DNA of 64,000 bases from Hemerocallis citrina (lineage: Eukaryota > Streptophyta > Magnoliopsida > Asparagales > Asphodelaceae): positions 28,648,430-28,712,429 of the forward strand of contig CM030359.1 of assembly GCA_017893485.1 (NCBI GenBank), given 5' to 3'. Shown here piece after piece: positions 44,497 through 58,200 of the stretch. The position numbers were made by a program, and so were the translations under genes. The notes under the pieces were generated by a model. That model ran no database searches and was not told the DNA's origin. It saw nothing but the letters and a program-made list of their open reading frames with translations. The number at the start of each line of letters is the position of its first letter. Within the stretch, counting starts at the first letter, position 1.

Positions 44497-46557
44497 ACTG
44501 TATGACCAAAAATTGAATTAGCAATTTGAAGAGAAGACTATTGGATAATAGTTTGAAAAATAAACGAGAATGAAATTTAGTTAAAAGCATAAACAAATTA
44601 ATATCGTAAAATAATTTGTAAGATAACTATAATAATTATACATATGATTTGAAAATTGAAGATATAGAAGGCATACATCGAAATACTTTCGAATTATCAA
44701 GTAGGGCAAGAAAACCAACATACAAAATTATATACGTACATATGCATCAAAATTATAAGGGTGAAACAAACAATGTTATGATATGAAGATTATAAATGAT
44801 TTGTTGGAGTAAAACAAAATATTATAGTGGAAAAAGTAATAACACATCACAAAAACCAATTATATAGAAGTAAATTATGAATCGTAAACAAAATATATAA
44901 ATAATAAGGGATATACATATATATATTTTTTGTTAGGTGAGTAGCCACCAAATAGCAATATAAAACACGATGAATGGTATGAAATGCTAACTCATGTAAA
45001 CATTCAAAATAAAGAATAAGACGGCAAGATTGTTGAGATTAAATAGTAAATACATAAGTATGATAGATATAGAAATCAATATAAATAATATAATACTAGG
45101 TTGTAAAATATTATAAAATAGTATATGCTAGTACAAAATGGAATAGTGGTAAGTAAATATTATAGAAAACAAAGTATGGGTTATCAAAGTAGAAAATCTC
45201 ATTCTGGTGTAAGTTCGCCTCGTTGGTATCCAATTGTAGACTTGCCTCCTTGACCTCAAGTTGCAGAATTACCTCTACGACATCCGATTGCAGTTTGCCT
45301 TCTGGACATTCGGTTGCAAACTTTGCCTCCCCGACGTGCAGTTGCAGTTTGCCTCCATTGACTTCCACTTGCAAATTTGCCCTCTCGACATCAGGTTGCA
45401 CCCAAAACGGGAGATGGAAAGATGTAATCTTCTATATCTACTTGGATATTGGGTGTTTAATAAAGTATGGTATTTTGTTTGAAATCAGTGATATAAAAGT
45501 AGATGGAAAAGTTGTAAATGAAGTCGGAAATTATAACAACAAAATATTAACATAGATATATAGATTTTAAATATAGGATATACAAAGTTTGTAGTAATGA
45601 AAATGATTTATAACATTAAGACGAAAAATAGTGTAAAGCATATGCATGCGATGAAAATACAAATAAAAACGATAATTATGTAGTGTATATACTATAATGA
45701 AGAAGCATAAAACTATAGAATTAATAAGTAGCGATTAATAATAAAAGTGAATATAGCAAAACAAATTAGCAAACAATATGTAGTATCGAACGTAGGCAAT
45801 AAAACAAAATGGTAGGTCATATTTATATGAGTAAAATATTTCAATCTTGTTAAAAATATACTGAAAAATACAGTATCACGAAATTAAATCATATAAAATG
45901 AATGTACATGAGCAAAATTTATAGGCAATATTCAAAATACAATAGAAATAATAAATGAAGAAAATAATAGTTGCAATATAAATTTAATAAAATACGTAAA
46001 GTAATAGCAGATATAAACGGGTAAACATAAAGTGACATAAAAACATGAAATACAAAATTTTAAGATTGAAAGAAAAATAAAACGAGTTCAAAAGATCAAG
46101 ACTAAGGAAAATAGACAAAATAATACATATCCAAGTGATTTAATTATATAAGAAAATATTCATTTGAAAAATATTGAATATGGAAAAAGTACTATGATGA
46201 AAGTCCACGAAGAAAAAATTGAGAGGGAAGTGTGTCCACGTGTAAGATATCATGAATGATAGTTTAAACCAACCACGCTTCCGCGCGCTACTCTGATACC
46301 AAGGAAAAATGTATACTCACATACGATCTCACATCAGTGTATACGAGGAGAGCATCATGAATGAAAGTCAATAACTACTTCAATCACAAATCCAACCATC
46401 CAAAAGGGAAAGGGAAGAGAAAATATCAGCCTATAGAACAATACAAATGTAAATCACTTACATTTAAATCTCTGTTGACTGAACTCACACTCTAATGTCC
46501 ACCCTAATATGTCGTCCTTGTAAATTTGTACTACTTATTGAAGCGTAGCTCTGATAC
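44497..46557 (-). other. A/T-rich residual interior of a gypsy-type element (no pol)
   Basis: Lies between CACTA D and the primer-binding site at about 46558. Very A/T-rich, without readable gag, protease, reverse transcriptase or integrase. Contains a 36-bp minisatellite (45205-45405). A second primer-binding-like word (minus strand TTGGTATCAGAGTAGCGCG) at about 46293-46311 suggests a small duplication of the LTR/primer junction. If 30169-30611 belongs to the same element, this was a non-autonomous, LARD-like element. Confidence 0.5.
45205..45405 (-). repeat. 36-bp minisatellite, open on the minus strand as a 12-residue repeat
   Basis: Units built on TTGCAGTTTGCCTCC...GACAT(C/T)C repeat about every 36 bp, six times or so. 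Because 36 is a multiple of three, the minus-strand frame 45111-45401 stays open and reads a Leu/Glu/Val-rich 12-residue repeat (pattern LQLxVxEAxLQ). No homology is recognised. Whether it is ever translated is unknown; a coding role cannot be excluded. Confidence 0.7.
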
Positions 46558-46571
46558 CACTCTGTAACACC
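46558..46571 (-). other. Primer-binding site adjoining LTR terminus (gypsy-type)
   Basis: On the minus strand: LTR end ...CGGGGTGTTACA, then GAG, then TGGTATCAGAGC, the initiator Met-tRNA complement. This fixes the orientation of the element as minus, with its 5' LTR at higher coordinates. Confidence 0.8.
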
Positions 46572-49061
46572 CCGAATTCCAAATAAAACCAAATTCGAAG
46601 TTCCACAGGATCTTTTCACTTCATTTCGTACAATTTTACAAGGAATTTAAAACTTTATTTCAACAATGATTACATCAGAGTCTTTTACATCAACACGAAG
46701 CGAAATAAATAAAATACAATAATAATAAATGTATAATTATAACAACTTTAACATTTAAGTAATCATCAGTAATAAATAATCTTTATTTCTTTTTGTAAAC
46801 TCCAAGTCCTGCATATAAAACTGTGGGCACGCCAGTTGCTTACAACCGATGAAATATTATACATGGCCATCCTCGCCATGCCGAACAGTATAACGATTCT
46901 TAAATACTTTAGCAAACACAAACTTGATCACAAACAAAGCTACAAAGGGACTATCCTATTGATGTCGTAAGTGTTGTGCACTTAGTCCTTAAAGCAGTTA
47001 TTTATTTTACATAACACTAATGCGCACTTGTTCGGATTCTATGCATCCCATACTACATAGGTCCGAGGGCAAGCCCTTAATCGTTCTTCATCTTGTAGGG
47101 TTCAATCCCTCACCATGACTTAAACTATTACGGTAACTACGGTAAGTATCCTAGATGTTCTATGAGTTACGAGCTCATGTCCAGACAGCCTGGAGGGGAA
47201 TCCCACGTCATGACACGATCATCGTGTAGAATCTATGGACAATTCAGCCTCCGTCGTGGGACATGACACCACCCGCAGCCAAAAACCCCATAAGCGTCGC
47301 ATGCGGTACAAACTCTTGGAGACATATCCACATCATGACACGACGCATCGTGTAGAGAGCCTGTGAATACTCCTACGTCGTAGCTCCGAGGCCTTCATAC
47401 TCGTGTTTTTCTCTTACTTTCATCACATCTTCACTATGTATCTAATCCTTATAATTTTGTTTGTTTTAAAAGAAAATCATCACAACCTAGAGCTAGCTTA
47501 CCCTACCAGACTTAAACCAAAACAAAAGAGACAGTTAAGAGATGCTCAACCCACACTGGTTAGCTCTCAAATTATTATAAAAACTGTCGGTCACTAAGGT
47601 CTCGCCTAGCCTCTAGATTCCAACAACTATCTCTTTCTAGAGATCATAATATTTCATATTCAATCTCAAATTAATCTTTCAATTTCTTTTATTCACAAAC
47701 TCTTTCTCAAAACATTTCTTTTATAATCTCATAACACAACATAGGTCAATTCAACCTCTTAATCAATTTAATCACTTATAACGTTGTATGCAATATCAAT
47801 AATCTCAATCACGTATTAATAATCATAAAATCTCATATTTAATCTTACTCAACTTGTGTTATATTTGTGTCATAAGGCATGAATGAATGTGGTATTATGA
47901 GAATAGAAGCATTTGTAAGAAGTGATACTTGATAGGGCATAATCAAATAAATACCTGTATTATGAGATTGGTTATGAAAATGGTTATTAAGAGAGTATGT
48001 TGTATTATGAGTTGTATTTATATAAATGGTTATTAATGAAAGGAGTAATAACATCATGTAGTTATATTCATATAATGCTATTATGACGATACTTGTGGAA
48101 GAATAAATATTTGGGTTAGAAAATTTTAAATTGAAAAGTAATGGATTATATGTGTATTCGTACTATGCGGATGTAAAATAAGTATATATATATACGAGGT
48201 TGAGGTGAAGTATATTATGAAATGTAGGAAGTTATGGATAATTAAATAGTTGAATGCAGGATGGGCAAAGTATTTGATATATCGTCGTATTGATGATGTT
48301 GTTGTGTTCAGGATTCAGATAGCATTATCTTAACTTGGTATTTGTAAGTTTAAATTATTTTCTTTATATTATTTTAATTTGTTATTAGATTAATAACTAT
48401 ACTCACACCAGAAATGGCTGACCCCTTAGTGTTTGGGGGGGGGGGGGTTAGGGGAGTCTGAGGACTACCCTAGATCCCCTACTGTTGCAGATTCTCATCA
48501 GTGCAGAGGTGAGCAGTGGATTGGTAGAATAAAGTTTTATTTTAAAAAAAAATTGTACTAATTAGCTATGTGAATAGTAAAATTTATGATCTAAATTGTG
48601 TTATGGATGTATGAGCATGTATATGACGATGATGTGTATAGTGTGAGGTGGTATGGTATGTTTGTGACCCGTACCCATCTCGTTGTGGAGTACCGGGCTC
48701 TGTGGTAGGTTTTACAAGGATTTTTCTAAAATTTTACCTCGTTTTCAAAGAAATTTATAGTTTTTATTTGATATTTTATAATCCGTTATGAGTTTGGCCC
48801 CCAGAGCATTATATTATATTGCCTGTGTGTATCTGCTCATTTTGGCCTGGGGAGCCCGTGAAATTATTGTGTGTATTGTGAGCTACGGAATTTTGAGCAG
48901 AATTCCGTAAGCTATTTGTGTTTCGGGTCAAAATTTACAGGGGAAAATCTGCCAAAATTTTCCCTGAAATATAACTTAGTTTATGTTTAAAGTGATATAG
49001 AAATTGAAATAATTGAATTTGGAGCAAAAAAAAAAAAAAAAAAAAATTTTGCGGTGTTACA
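46572..49061 (-). mobile_element. Gypsy-type LTR (5' LTR, minus orientation), about 2.5 kb
   Basis: Plus-strand boundaries TGTAACACCCCG (46572) and GCGGTGTTACA (49061) are inverted termini of the type seen in plant gypsy LTRs. The primer-binding site lies just outside the left boundary. A 208-bp block (about 47645-47855) is nearly identical to 27823-28030, but the rest differs from 27008-30168, so these are not a simple LTR pair. Long A and G homopolymers (49027-49046 and 48427-48447) are present. Small open frames have no recognised domains. Confidence 0.6.
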
Positions 49062-50228
49062 CAAACCCTGGACCAGCTCGACAAAACCCATTGGTCAACG
49101 AAGCTCTTTGGTCAGTGAAGCCACGAGCTCAGCGAAGCTCTAAGATGGCGCAGTGCTGAAGTAGATTCCAAAAAGACGGGTTGGCAAGCTCCGAGTTCGG
49201 CAAGAATGGAAGTAGGTTGTCTAAACGGTCGGGCGACCTAGGGTGGGCTTGCGGCAACATCGCTATCCTCTGTTCTCATAGCAATGCGTGCAAGCTCTTT
49301 CGTGACCCTCTGTTCATTCCAAGATGTTCGCAAGCGGGTTGACCCGAAGCCCACAATAAAGACCCGAATATGCTCCATTGGTGGCCCAAATCAGTCGAGC
49401 GACCAAGAGCTGCCTTTGTACGAGTTTTGACCTCCCGATCACCTAGATTCGCCATCGTATGTGTGATCAACACCTGAGATTTCGCCATGTCGCTACTTCA
49501 CCCCGTTCCGCTCCACGACCGTCCAATTCACTCAGCACGTGGGGCCCTTCATGATTGATGCACCAGATCTCGCCACGTCGTTGTTTCATCACTGCTCTTC
49601 CTTCGCTCCCCTCCTTCATAGTCCATTCCACTCAGCACTAGTTTTCCTTGATTAATGCACCAGATCGCTCCAAACAGTGTCAGGTTCAATAAATCAATAA
49701 AAAGATTCCCAAAAAAATTCTAAATAATAATTATTAAATTCGAAAAATTAATTTTATAATCCAGAAAATTAATTAAAAATTGGAAGAATTAATTGAAAAT
49801 AACAAACAATTATTAATTGAGGATAAATTCTGGGAAACTCCAGAAGAATTCGGAAAAGATCAAAAAAATATCAACTGCCTCTAGAAGCTCCGAACAAGTT
49901 CCATGTATCTTGAATTGTCCCTAAAAGTCGAGATAGTACCCCAAAACTACGAAACAATGAAAACTACTTCCCAAAAGCCATGAAAACAGCCATCCGGGAG
50001 TTGATGGCTTATGATGATGGTAAAAATTGCAGCAAATTAGGGTCGTATGATTCCAGCAGTGGTCTTAAAGCTTATACATGCAGATTAAGAGTAACGGGCC
50101 TCCCTAACAGGTTCAGGCCTTCTCAGGCTCACTAACAAGACATGGGCCGCATTCAAGCCTATCAAAAGCGACTAGGCCCACTAGGAGAGACATCCAACCC
50201 ATCAGGACTGTAAGTCAAATATCTTATT
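49062..50228 (+). mobile_element. Gypsy-type LTR fragment related to 11311-12420
   Basis: Begins with a weak AGCTC(A/G)GCGA-rich portion, then A/T-rich sequence, then blocks shared with the 11.3-12.0 kb LTR (CAGATCGCTCCAAA, ACTACTTCCCAAAAGCCATG, GGCTTATGATGATGGTAAAA, AGGCCCACTA). It stops before the TATA box, where another LTR starts at 50229. No gene. Confidence 0.6.
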
Positions 50229-50708
50229 GTAACATCCCCGAAAATGTTTATTTTAATATTTCCCTTCGCACGTACCTTGCATATAATTTTGTGTACACGT
50301 CGCTTAATAAAATTTTCTTGAGTCATGAAAATTCTCTCATTTTACAAGTCACAAATGTGTGGTTTATTTTTCAACTAGACTTGAGTCTATATTTTGTAAC
50401 ACATAAAAACTATTATAAATTAAAGCTCCTAATTATTATGTGTGCATTTAACGTGCATGAACTCTCATTTAAAATTTAGATAAACTAGTATATATTACAA
50501 TGTGTAACATACACACCTAATTTAATGAAAAAGAAAAAAAATCCTAATGAAATTGTATGAAGAAGTGTGCACACACATAATGTGCACGTGCATGTGCTAT
50601 TCTTTCCATATAGGCCGACTGCATATGAGAGTGGGAAAGTGGGGGAGTGAGTGTGTGAGTGGAGAGCTTTTTAGGAGGTGGGGAGTTATTATAACCACTC
50701 ACTATTTC
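50229..50708 (+). mobile_element. LTR U3 fragment (plus), left of the solo-LTR insertion
   Basis: Starts TGTAACATCCCCG at about 50229 and runs to ATTTC at 50704-50708, where the solo LTR begins. Its sequence resumes at 58343 after the insertion. The GTGCACGTGCATGTG and GAGTTATTATAACCACTC words resemble the U3 region of the LTR at 29300-30168 in reverse complement. Confidence 0.65.
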
Positions 50709-51253
50709 TGTCACGCCCCGCTTCCCAAAAAGAATCGGAATATGGATACCTGACTAAGTCCAGCGAATGACTTTCACCATTCATAAGCTGTCAGGATCTT
50801 TACAATATTTCATAGGAATAAACAGGAAGTAAATAAGGAGAAATCAACCACGCATGCATGAATGAATCAATATACCAACAGAATTAACTTGAAACAAAAT
50901 TTAACAATCTCAAATAAATCAGATCTGGAACAAGTCATAAATTCTGGGTCAAACTGCCTAATACAAAATAATCCATGTAGTAATACATTTATTCGAAATA
51001 AGCGACAGGAAATAATAATAGCAAGAACTCCAGCAACTAGAATCTCATATCACCTACTCCATCGGGCAGCTGATCCACATAATCTGCAATTTAACAAATT
51101 GTAGGGAAAATGAAAGAGAAACAAAATGCCTGTTAATGCAAGTTACAGGCCGCTTGTAGTGCAGGCACAAGTACAAGAAAAGAATAAACATATATAGAGT
51201 AACAGCGGAAGCAAATATAGCATGGAATAGACATGGCAACAAAATAGAACAAC

Positions 51254-54200
51254 TGTCATGCCCCGTTTTTCAAAAGAATACGGAATACAGATACACGACT
51301 CAAACCAGCGAATGATTTGCATCATCCAGAAGCTTTTCAGAATCTTACAACAAATCTCAGAATAATCAGAGTCGGAAGCCAAAAGAATCATCCCCACACA
51401 GACATATATATCTCAAAACAAAACAAAGTGCCAACAGAAATTAATTGAAAACCAATAATATATCTCAAATAAACAGATCCGAACAAGTTAATATCCTGGG
51501 TCACATTACCCAAATACAAATAAAATTCATATACTCAAATGCATTGTTCAAAAGCAACAGATAATAATAATAGCAAAAGAAGTCTAGCACTATTATTTCA
51601 TTTCTCTAATACCGTCGGGCAAATGACCATCTTGATCTGCAATCAATAAATTGCAGGAGAAGGAAAAAGAAAACAAGTACACGTCAATGCAAGTTACAGG
51701 CCGCTTGAAATACAGGATACAAGTACATGGAAAACTAACAAATCTAAAATAATAGCAGAAACAGATATAGCATGGTATAGTAGAATCAACTAGCATGGTA
51801 TACTAACATGTGTCAAGTGTCAAAGTCAGACAGCATGCAGACAGATATATTGATAATGTCCAATAATGATGTCAAGTGATAGTGTCAGACAGATAATAGA
51901 TAATGAGATAATCAGATAGCCAGATAGAAGATACAGATAACAGATTCAGATACAAATTCTTGTAAGTCTTGTACTAATTACTAACTAGGTAGCACTTCAT
52001 GTGCCATCCTTTTATCACATGGTTGCCTACATTCAAAACAGTTACGTTTGTAAATTTCGTAGGGGATCATATAGGTTCGTGTACTCAGGGTTCAGACAGA
52101 CAGATATTAGATACAGAATCCAAACAGACAGATAGAACCTAGTGGTTCTCTTCTTCCTTACACCTTCCTATAGGAAGTAATGTAGATAGGGTACAGAATA
52201 ACAGATAATAGATAATCATATGGGAAACACGGGCATTCTTCTAAGTACACATTTCTATGCTTTCCCACTACTAGATCTTTCCCATAAACCCCGGCTTAAT
52301 CATTTTATAATCATTATCGGACAGATGTGTATGTGCACGAAACAGAGTAAATCTAGCATGATATATCGACCCACAAGTTCAGAGTAATAGATAAGCATGT
52401 ACAGATGGTAAGATAGTCACATAACAAAATAGAGTACTTCCTAATTCAGGACATCACGACAATACAGTATTAAAACAGCAATTCCCGTTTCCAAAAATAT
52501 CGAAACCTGAATCCGTCGGAGAATCTGGAAAATAGAATTCCAACCGAATCCAGCGGACAAGTCATATATTGTTTTAGAAAAATATAACTCAAAACTGATT
52601 TGAAACCAGAAAATACGTTCAGCCAGAAATTAGTAAATCGAATTCACAGTCAGGTTAATAGCATCAAAACACCTCAAATAAATCCAGGGGTATTTCCCTA
52701 TATGTCTAGTATCAGAATATAAAGTTTCATAAATTTCCAGTAAGATTGGTTTAGCCACCGAAAATCAGTCAACACCAAGAAATGATAGTTTGGCAAATCT
52801 GGAATTCCCAACACTGCTGTGCGAAAACTGTAATATATCGCAAACCGTGAAATAAAATCCAAATCCGCCAAAGGAAGATGAAAATAGACAAAATAAGATA
52901 ACTTTCATATTTCATAAATATTTTTCATAAAGGAAAATAAATTAAGGTGAAAATACAATTTTTTTCGGAACAGCGAGAAAAATCCAGCAAGTATAGTTTT
53001 TATAAACAAGCATGAAACCGCATATAAACTCATCAATAAAATCCACCAAAATTCTGGGGAATCCCTAAATAGATATAGAAATACTGTGCAAAATTTCAGA
53101 TCAAAATAATATTCTTAGAACTAGTATTAAAATAGTTTATTCATCGAAATCATCAAGAAACGAAATTTGGAAATGAAATACACCTCTGTAGTAAAAAAAA
53201 TCATATATCACACATACGAAAACGAAATCGATCAAGGTCAGAAAGTTTGGAAAGAAGAAAGATTTTTCTAAAAATCATGTTTAATATTGGAGTTAAGCTT
53301 CTGACCTTAATATGGTCTAAAATAGCAATCAAAACCTATCATCGACAAAATACAGATTTTCCTCTTAATCAAAAAATCAACATACAACATACGAGACTCA
53401 TCCCAAACACAACCAAACATGTTATAGAGTCTACTAAGTGTCCAAACATCATGAAATAGGTTATATAGTATTTCCACAACAAGTATATCATATGGATCCA
53501 AACAAACACAAAAATTTTCAAAATTGTCCCACAAATATAATCACATCAAGAACGGTCAAAATCTAAGTTGTTTCATGTCAAATTTGTGTCGTGAGGCAAC
53601 TATGGTCAATAGCACTGTAGAGACAATTCTCATCAAAATACATCACACACGAGTTATCTCTAGAACCCAACTACACTACAAGCAGAATTTATGACTTGTA
53701 TCATACAAAGGAATTAAGTACAAGTTACTTGCCTTAACCGAAGATGAAATGAACACCAAGAATAACGGGAATGGATCCCGGGCAATGAACACAATGAGCA
53801 ATGAACAGACGGATCCCACAAACCAAGACGACGACTCGAGTAAACACGTGCAATATCCGTACACGTGTAACTCAGCCCGAAAGAGAGAGAGGGAGAACAC
53901 CACGGTGGAGCACAGACGACCAAGGGCTTGGACCACCGCTGCTTGCAGTCGGTGAGGAAGGTTAGAAGGAGGACGTGCGGCGCTGGCATCACGATTGTTG
54001 TCGTCGAGGGCGCACCGAAACAGAGCGGATGGACGACGAGGGACGAAGAGATGGAGAGCTCGGCAATGGGTGATCAGGAGTTGGGTTCAAGGTGCAAGGT
54101 TGGCTGATGGAGATGCGGGATGGAGTAATGGGTTAGACGACAATGGTGAGGTGCAAGGTCGGGGATGAAGACGAAGTCAGTGGATGGGTGTTTCGGTGGT

Positions 54201-54713
54201 TGGAGGTTTCGGCAGTGGAGAGGGTTGCACAAGATAGAGAGGGGGCTAGGGTTTTCAGTAGGGGGAGAGAGAGATGAGTTTATATAGTATTTTGATTTTT
54301 AGGGTTTTAGGGGATATTGGGTATTGGGTTATTGGGCATATTAAGAGTAGTAGTAAGAGATGGTTATTAGGATGAATAGGATTTGGTTAATCAATTGGGT
54401 TTAGGGATAATTATAAGGATCTGGATTTAAATTGCAAATACGATTATCAACAATAGGCTTAGGCAAAAGAAACCACGAGCACCCAAAACACAAGCAAAAG
54501 AATAGGGCAAGAATCCAATAAAGGGAAAAACAACAATCGATAAAGAACGAAGTAAAAAGACGGAAAATCGAACACAAAGAGACCAAAATGAAATAAAATG
54601 AATATATATTGAAAACAACTCTAATATACGGTCCAAAATACAAAAAGAGTATAAATACTCAAGAAAGAAAAAAAATACACCAAGAATACGAAAAACGAAA
54701 AACAGGAGTTACA
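51254..54713 (-). mobile_element. Inner solo LTR of the same family
   Basis: Boundaries TGTCATGCCCCG (51254) and ...GGAGTTACA (54713), 3460 bp, with the exact duplication ACAAC at 51249-51253 and 54714-54718. It is colinear with the outer LTR (shared blocks at 51960/54850, 52219/55297 and 53716/56803) but diverged. A minus-strand TATA box (ACTATATAAAC) is at about 54279-54288. No internal region remains. Confidence 0.9.
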
Positions 54714-55013
54714 ACAACTAGCATGAATCATGAACAGAATCAAGTAACATAATGTGCTAACAGAATACGAGTAACATATAATAGATGTCAAGTATCATGC
54801 AAGCAGGTAAACAAGTAACATGTACAAGAAAGCATGTAACAGATGTCATATTATGTCAAGTCTTATATTTATTTCTATCTTGGTAGCACTTCATGCGTCT
54901 TATCACATGGTTGCTACTTATATGCAATTTATGTTTAGATCTAGTGGTGGGTTTCTATAGGGTCGTGTAGTCAAGCGTCATGTAACAAGTAACAGGTACG
55001 AATCACGTAATCT

Positions 55014-55288
55014 TGAAATCGCGGCAACAGGAACAGGCATGAATTATGTATTCATGAAACATGACATCATATAATCATATATTAGTAATAGGCATGAATC
55101 ATCACGAATCATAGCATCATATAATCAGGTAGTAATAACAGACATGAAGCATGTAATCATGAAATCATGGCAACATATAATCAGGGTAGTAATAACAGGC
55201 ATGAATAACGTAATCATGAAATCATGGCAATATATAATCAGGTAGTAATAACAGGTATGAATCATGTAATTATGAAATCATGGCATTA
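55014..55288. repeat. ~58-bp tandem repeat in the outer solo LTR
   Basis: The landmark ACAGGCATGAAT(C/A)A and the word AATCATGAAATCATGGCA recur about five times at roughly 55033, 55092, 55139, 55197 and 55254, separated by ATATAATCAGGTAGTAATA. The corresponding part of the inner LTR has a different, shorter CAGATA-rich repeat. Confidence 0.8.
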
Positions 55289-58200
55289 AGTAATGGGAAA
55301 CACGGCCCCCTTCTAAGTGCACATACCTATATTATCCACTACTAAGGTCTTTCCCTTAACCCCCGGCTTGGTTATTTGTTATTATTATCAAACAGGCATA
55401 TACGTGCACAAAACAGGACAAGAATAATATGGCAAGAACAAGGAATAGGTTCAGGTCAGAAGGTAAACATGCACAAGTGATAGACAACACATAAAAGGGT
55501 AGGACAACAAAAATTCTTATTCAGGACAGCAAGACAGTACTGCACCAAATCTGGGATTCCCATTGCCACAAATATGCAAATCTGAACCCGTCAGAAAATA
55601 TGGAAAATAGACTCTCTGCCGGACCCAGTAAATATATATAAGTCATATGGTATTTTACAAAAATAGGACTCAAAACAGAATTGTATCCAAAAAACATGTT
55701 CAGCCAGAAATCACAAGTTTGTATTCATAACCAGGAAAACGGCATAAAAACTTACTGATTAAATCCAAAAAAAATTTAGGGTATTCCCTAGTATATCTAG
55801 TATCAGCAAATATAATTTCATAAATTTCCAATATAGATGGTATAGTCAAATAAAATCAGAAGACAACAAGATACAACCAGTTTATAAATCTGAAACTCTT
55901 GACGCAGCAGTACTAAAATAGCAATAGATTATAAAATACAAATCAAAATCTAGATTTGTCAAAAGGGTGATAAAATAGATACAATAGGCTACATTTAATA
56001 TTGACAAAGTTTTTATCAAAAGCAAGTAGAATCAGGTTGAAATTAAGGTTCTTTACAGAACAGCATAAAAATTATGCAAGTATAGTAGTTGTTTGCAAGC
56101 ATAGAAAAGTTTATAAAAGTCATTAATTAAATCCACAAAAATTAGGAGTTAATCCCAGTCAAGTCTAGTTGTGCTCATAAAAGTATTGGATCAAAATATT
56201 ATCTTTAACACCAGTATAAAAATAAATAACTATACAGAATTCATATAAAATAGAATCTGGAATTTTATATACATCTGTAGTAAAACAGCAATAACTTGCA
56301 ACTCACAAATCGAAATTGAGCTCTGTAAGAAATTGTGGAAAGTAGACAAAATTCTCTATAATTCATATTCACAAATAATTTTCATATACTGACCTTAATA
56401 GGGACCAAAATACTGAAAAAAACGGGGTAACAGCAAAAACAGAAATCTTCTTTATGCATAAAATCAACTAGTTCATATGTAACACATCCAAATCATAACA
56501 AAATACGAAATATAGTATAATAGATTTCCAAGAAATATGGTATAGGTATTTAACAAGTTTACAACGAGTCACACTATGACTAACACAATCAAGCATACGA
56601 CATCATACGAACAACATGCATGTATACATCAAGAATTGATTATCTCTATGTTATTTCATGTCGTGTGTGTAATGAGACAACTACTGGTAGATCAACACAT
56701 AGAGACAAGATCTAAAAAAGGTTTTCATGAAAATAGATCTTGAAGCAACTACACTACATGTGGTATTTAGTACTTGTATTATACAACAAAAAGAATACAA
56801 GTTACTTGCCTTGAAATTGACAACAGAAACGATGCAAGGAACGAGAATAACGGGAACAGATCCCCAAGCACGAACATGATATCACGAGTGGATCACGAAC
56901 AAACCACGAACACAATGCACGTACAACACACCGACACAAACTCCAAAGCACGTGCAACAGCAAGGACAGTTGAGATCGCTCTGATCGAGATCAAGGCGAT
57001 CGACGGTTGAGATACAATCTGATGATAATCACGATCAGATCAGATCAGATCAGATGTTCCAGATCTAGCAGATGATGAAGATGATCTGATTCTCAAGATC
57101 CAACAGACGGCCGAGGTTCAACATGATCAAAAGCTTCATGATCAACATCTTGATCAAATAACAACAATGGATACGGCCCTGGTTCGACGATGGGGGGATG
57201 ATGACGATGGATGGCAGGGCATGGGCAGCACGAGGGCTGGCTGGCGGCAGGACGGCGGCAGCGTGAACAGTGGGCAACGACGATGGTTGTCGCTCTAGCT
57301 GTTGTTGCGGTCTGTCTGGCACCTAGGGAAGCAACGCAGTTGCTGCTGCTGGCTGTCGAGGCGCCGGGAGGAGGAGGGAAGGAATGAGGGGAGTGGCGCT
57401 GGGGCTGTGGTCGATGGTCGTGGCGGATGACAGGGAAAGTTGATAGGTTCACGGGACGTCGAAGAGGCGGTTCTACGGAGAAGGAACAGGGGCTAGGAAG
57501 AAGGGGATGAATGGGATGACGAGGTGCCTCGGCGGAGAAGACGACGGGGTGGAGGTCGAGATGACAATGAAAAGGGGGCTCGACAAATGGAGTTGAAGAT
57601 GGAGGAGGCGAGGGTGCTTTGGAGGCGAGGAAGGAGATGATGAAACAGTAACGGGGGGGCGGCTGGCTAATTAGAAGGTAGTTAAGGTTAAGATAGATTA
57701 AGGTTCAGTTTTTAACAGTTAACAGGATATAAATAGGGGTTAGAAGTGGGTAGGGTCCAATAGGGAAATGGGTAGCGGGTTATTGGGTAGTTTATTATCC
57801 AATGAGAGTTATAGGATTTGGGTTTTTTGGGTTTAAAATCCAATAGAAAATGGGTCTGGAGTTTTAGAAAAATAAATGAATAAATAGATCAATAATAATA
57901 TAGTAATACAAATTATCAATTTGTATGCATCAGATTAATACTCAAATACTACTAAATACAATAGAATGTAAGACCTTACGAAATGATTAAGACTGTATTT
58001 GAATCGAACCAAATATGATAAGAAGAAAATTAAATAAAATGGTGTACATAAAATCCATACTCTAATAAAAATACAATATAAATTACGATTTATAGGCTTC
58101 CAAAAATTTTATATACAATAAGTTTAATAACAATAATAATAATCATAAGATTTGTATTACAATATAAAAATTATTTGAAGGTAGTTTCAAATAAAATTAT

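Noticed and set aside
30609..44499. A clean target duplication for CACTA element D
   Set aside because: The flanking triplets are TGG and ACT. D is kept only as an inferred pairing of two compatible ends.
48420..48450. Biologically special G tract
   Set aside because: Long G, C and A homopolymers (also near 6735, 40980, 42585 and 49035) may be real but are also typical of assembly or sequencing uncertainty; nothing more can be said from sequence alone.
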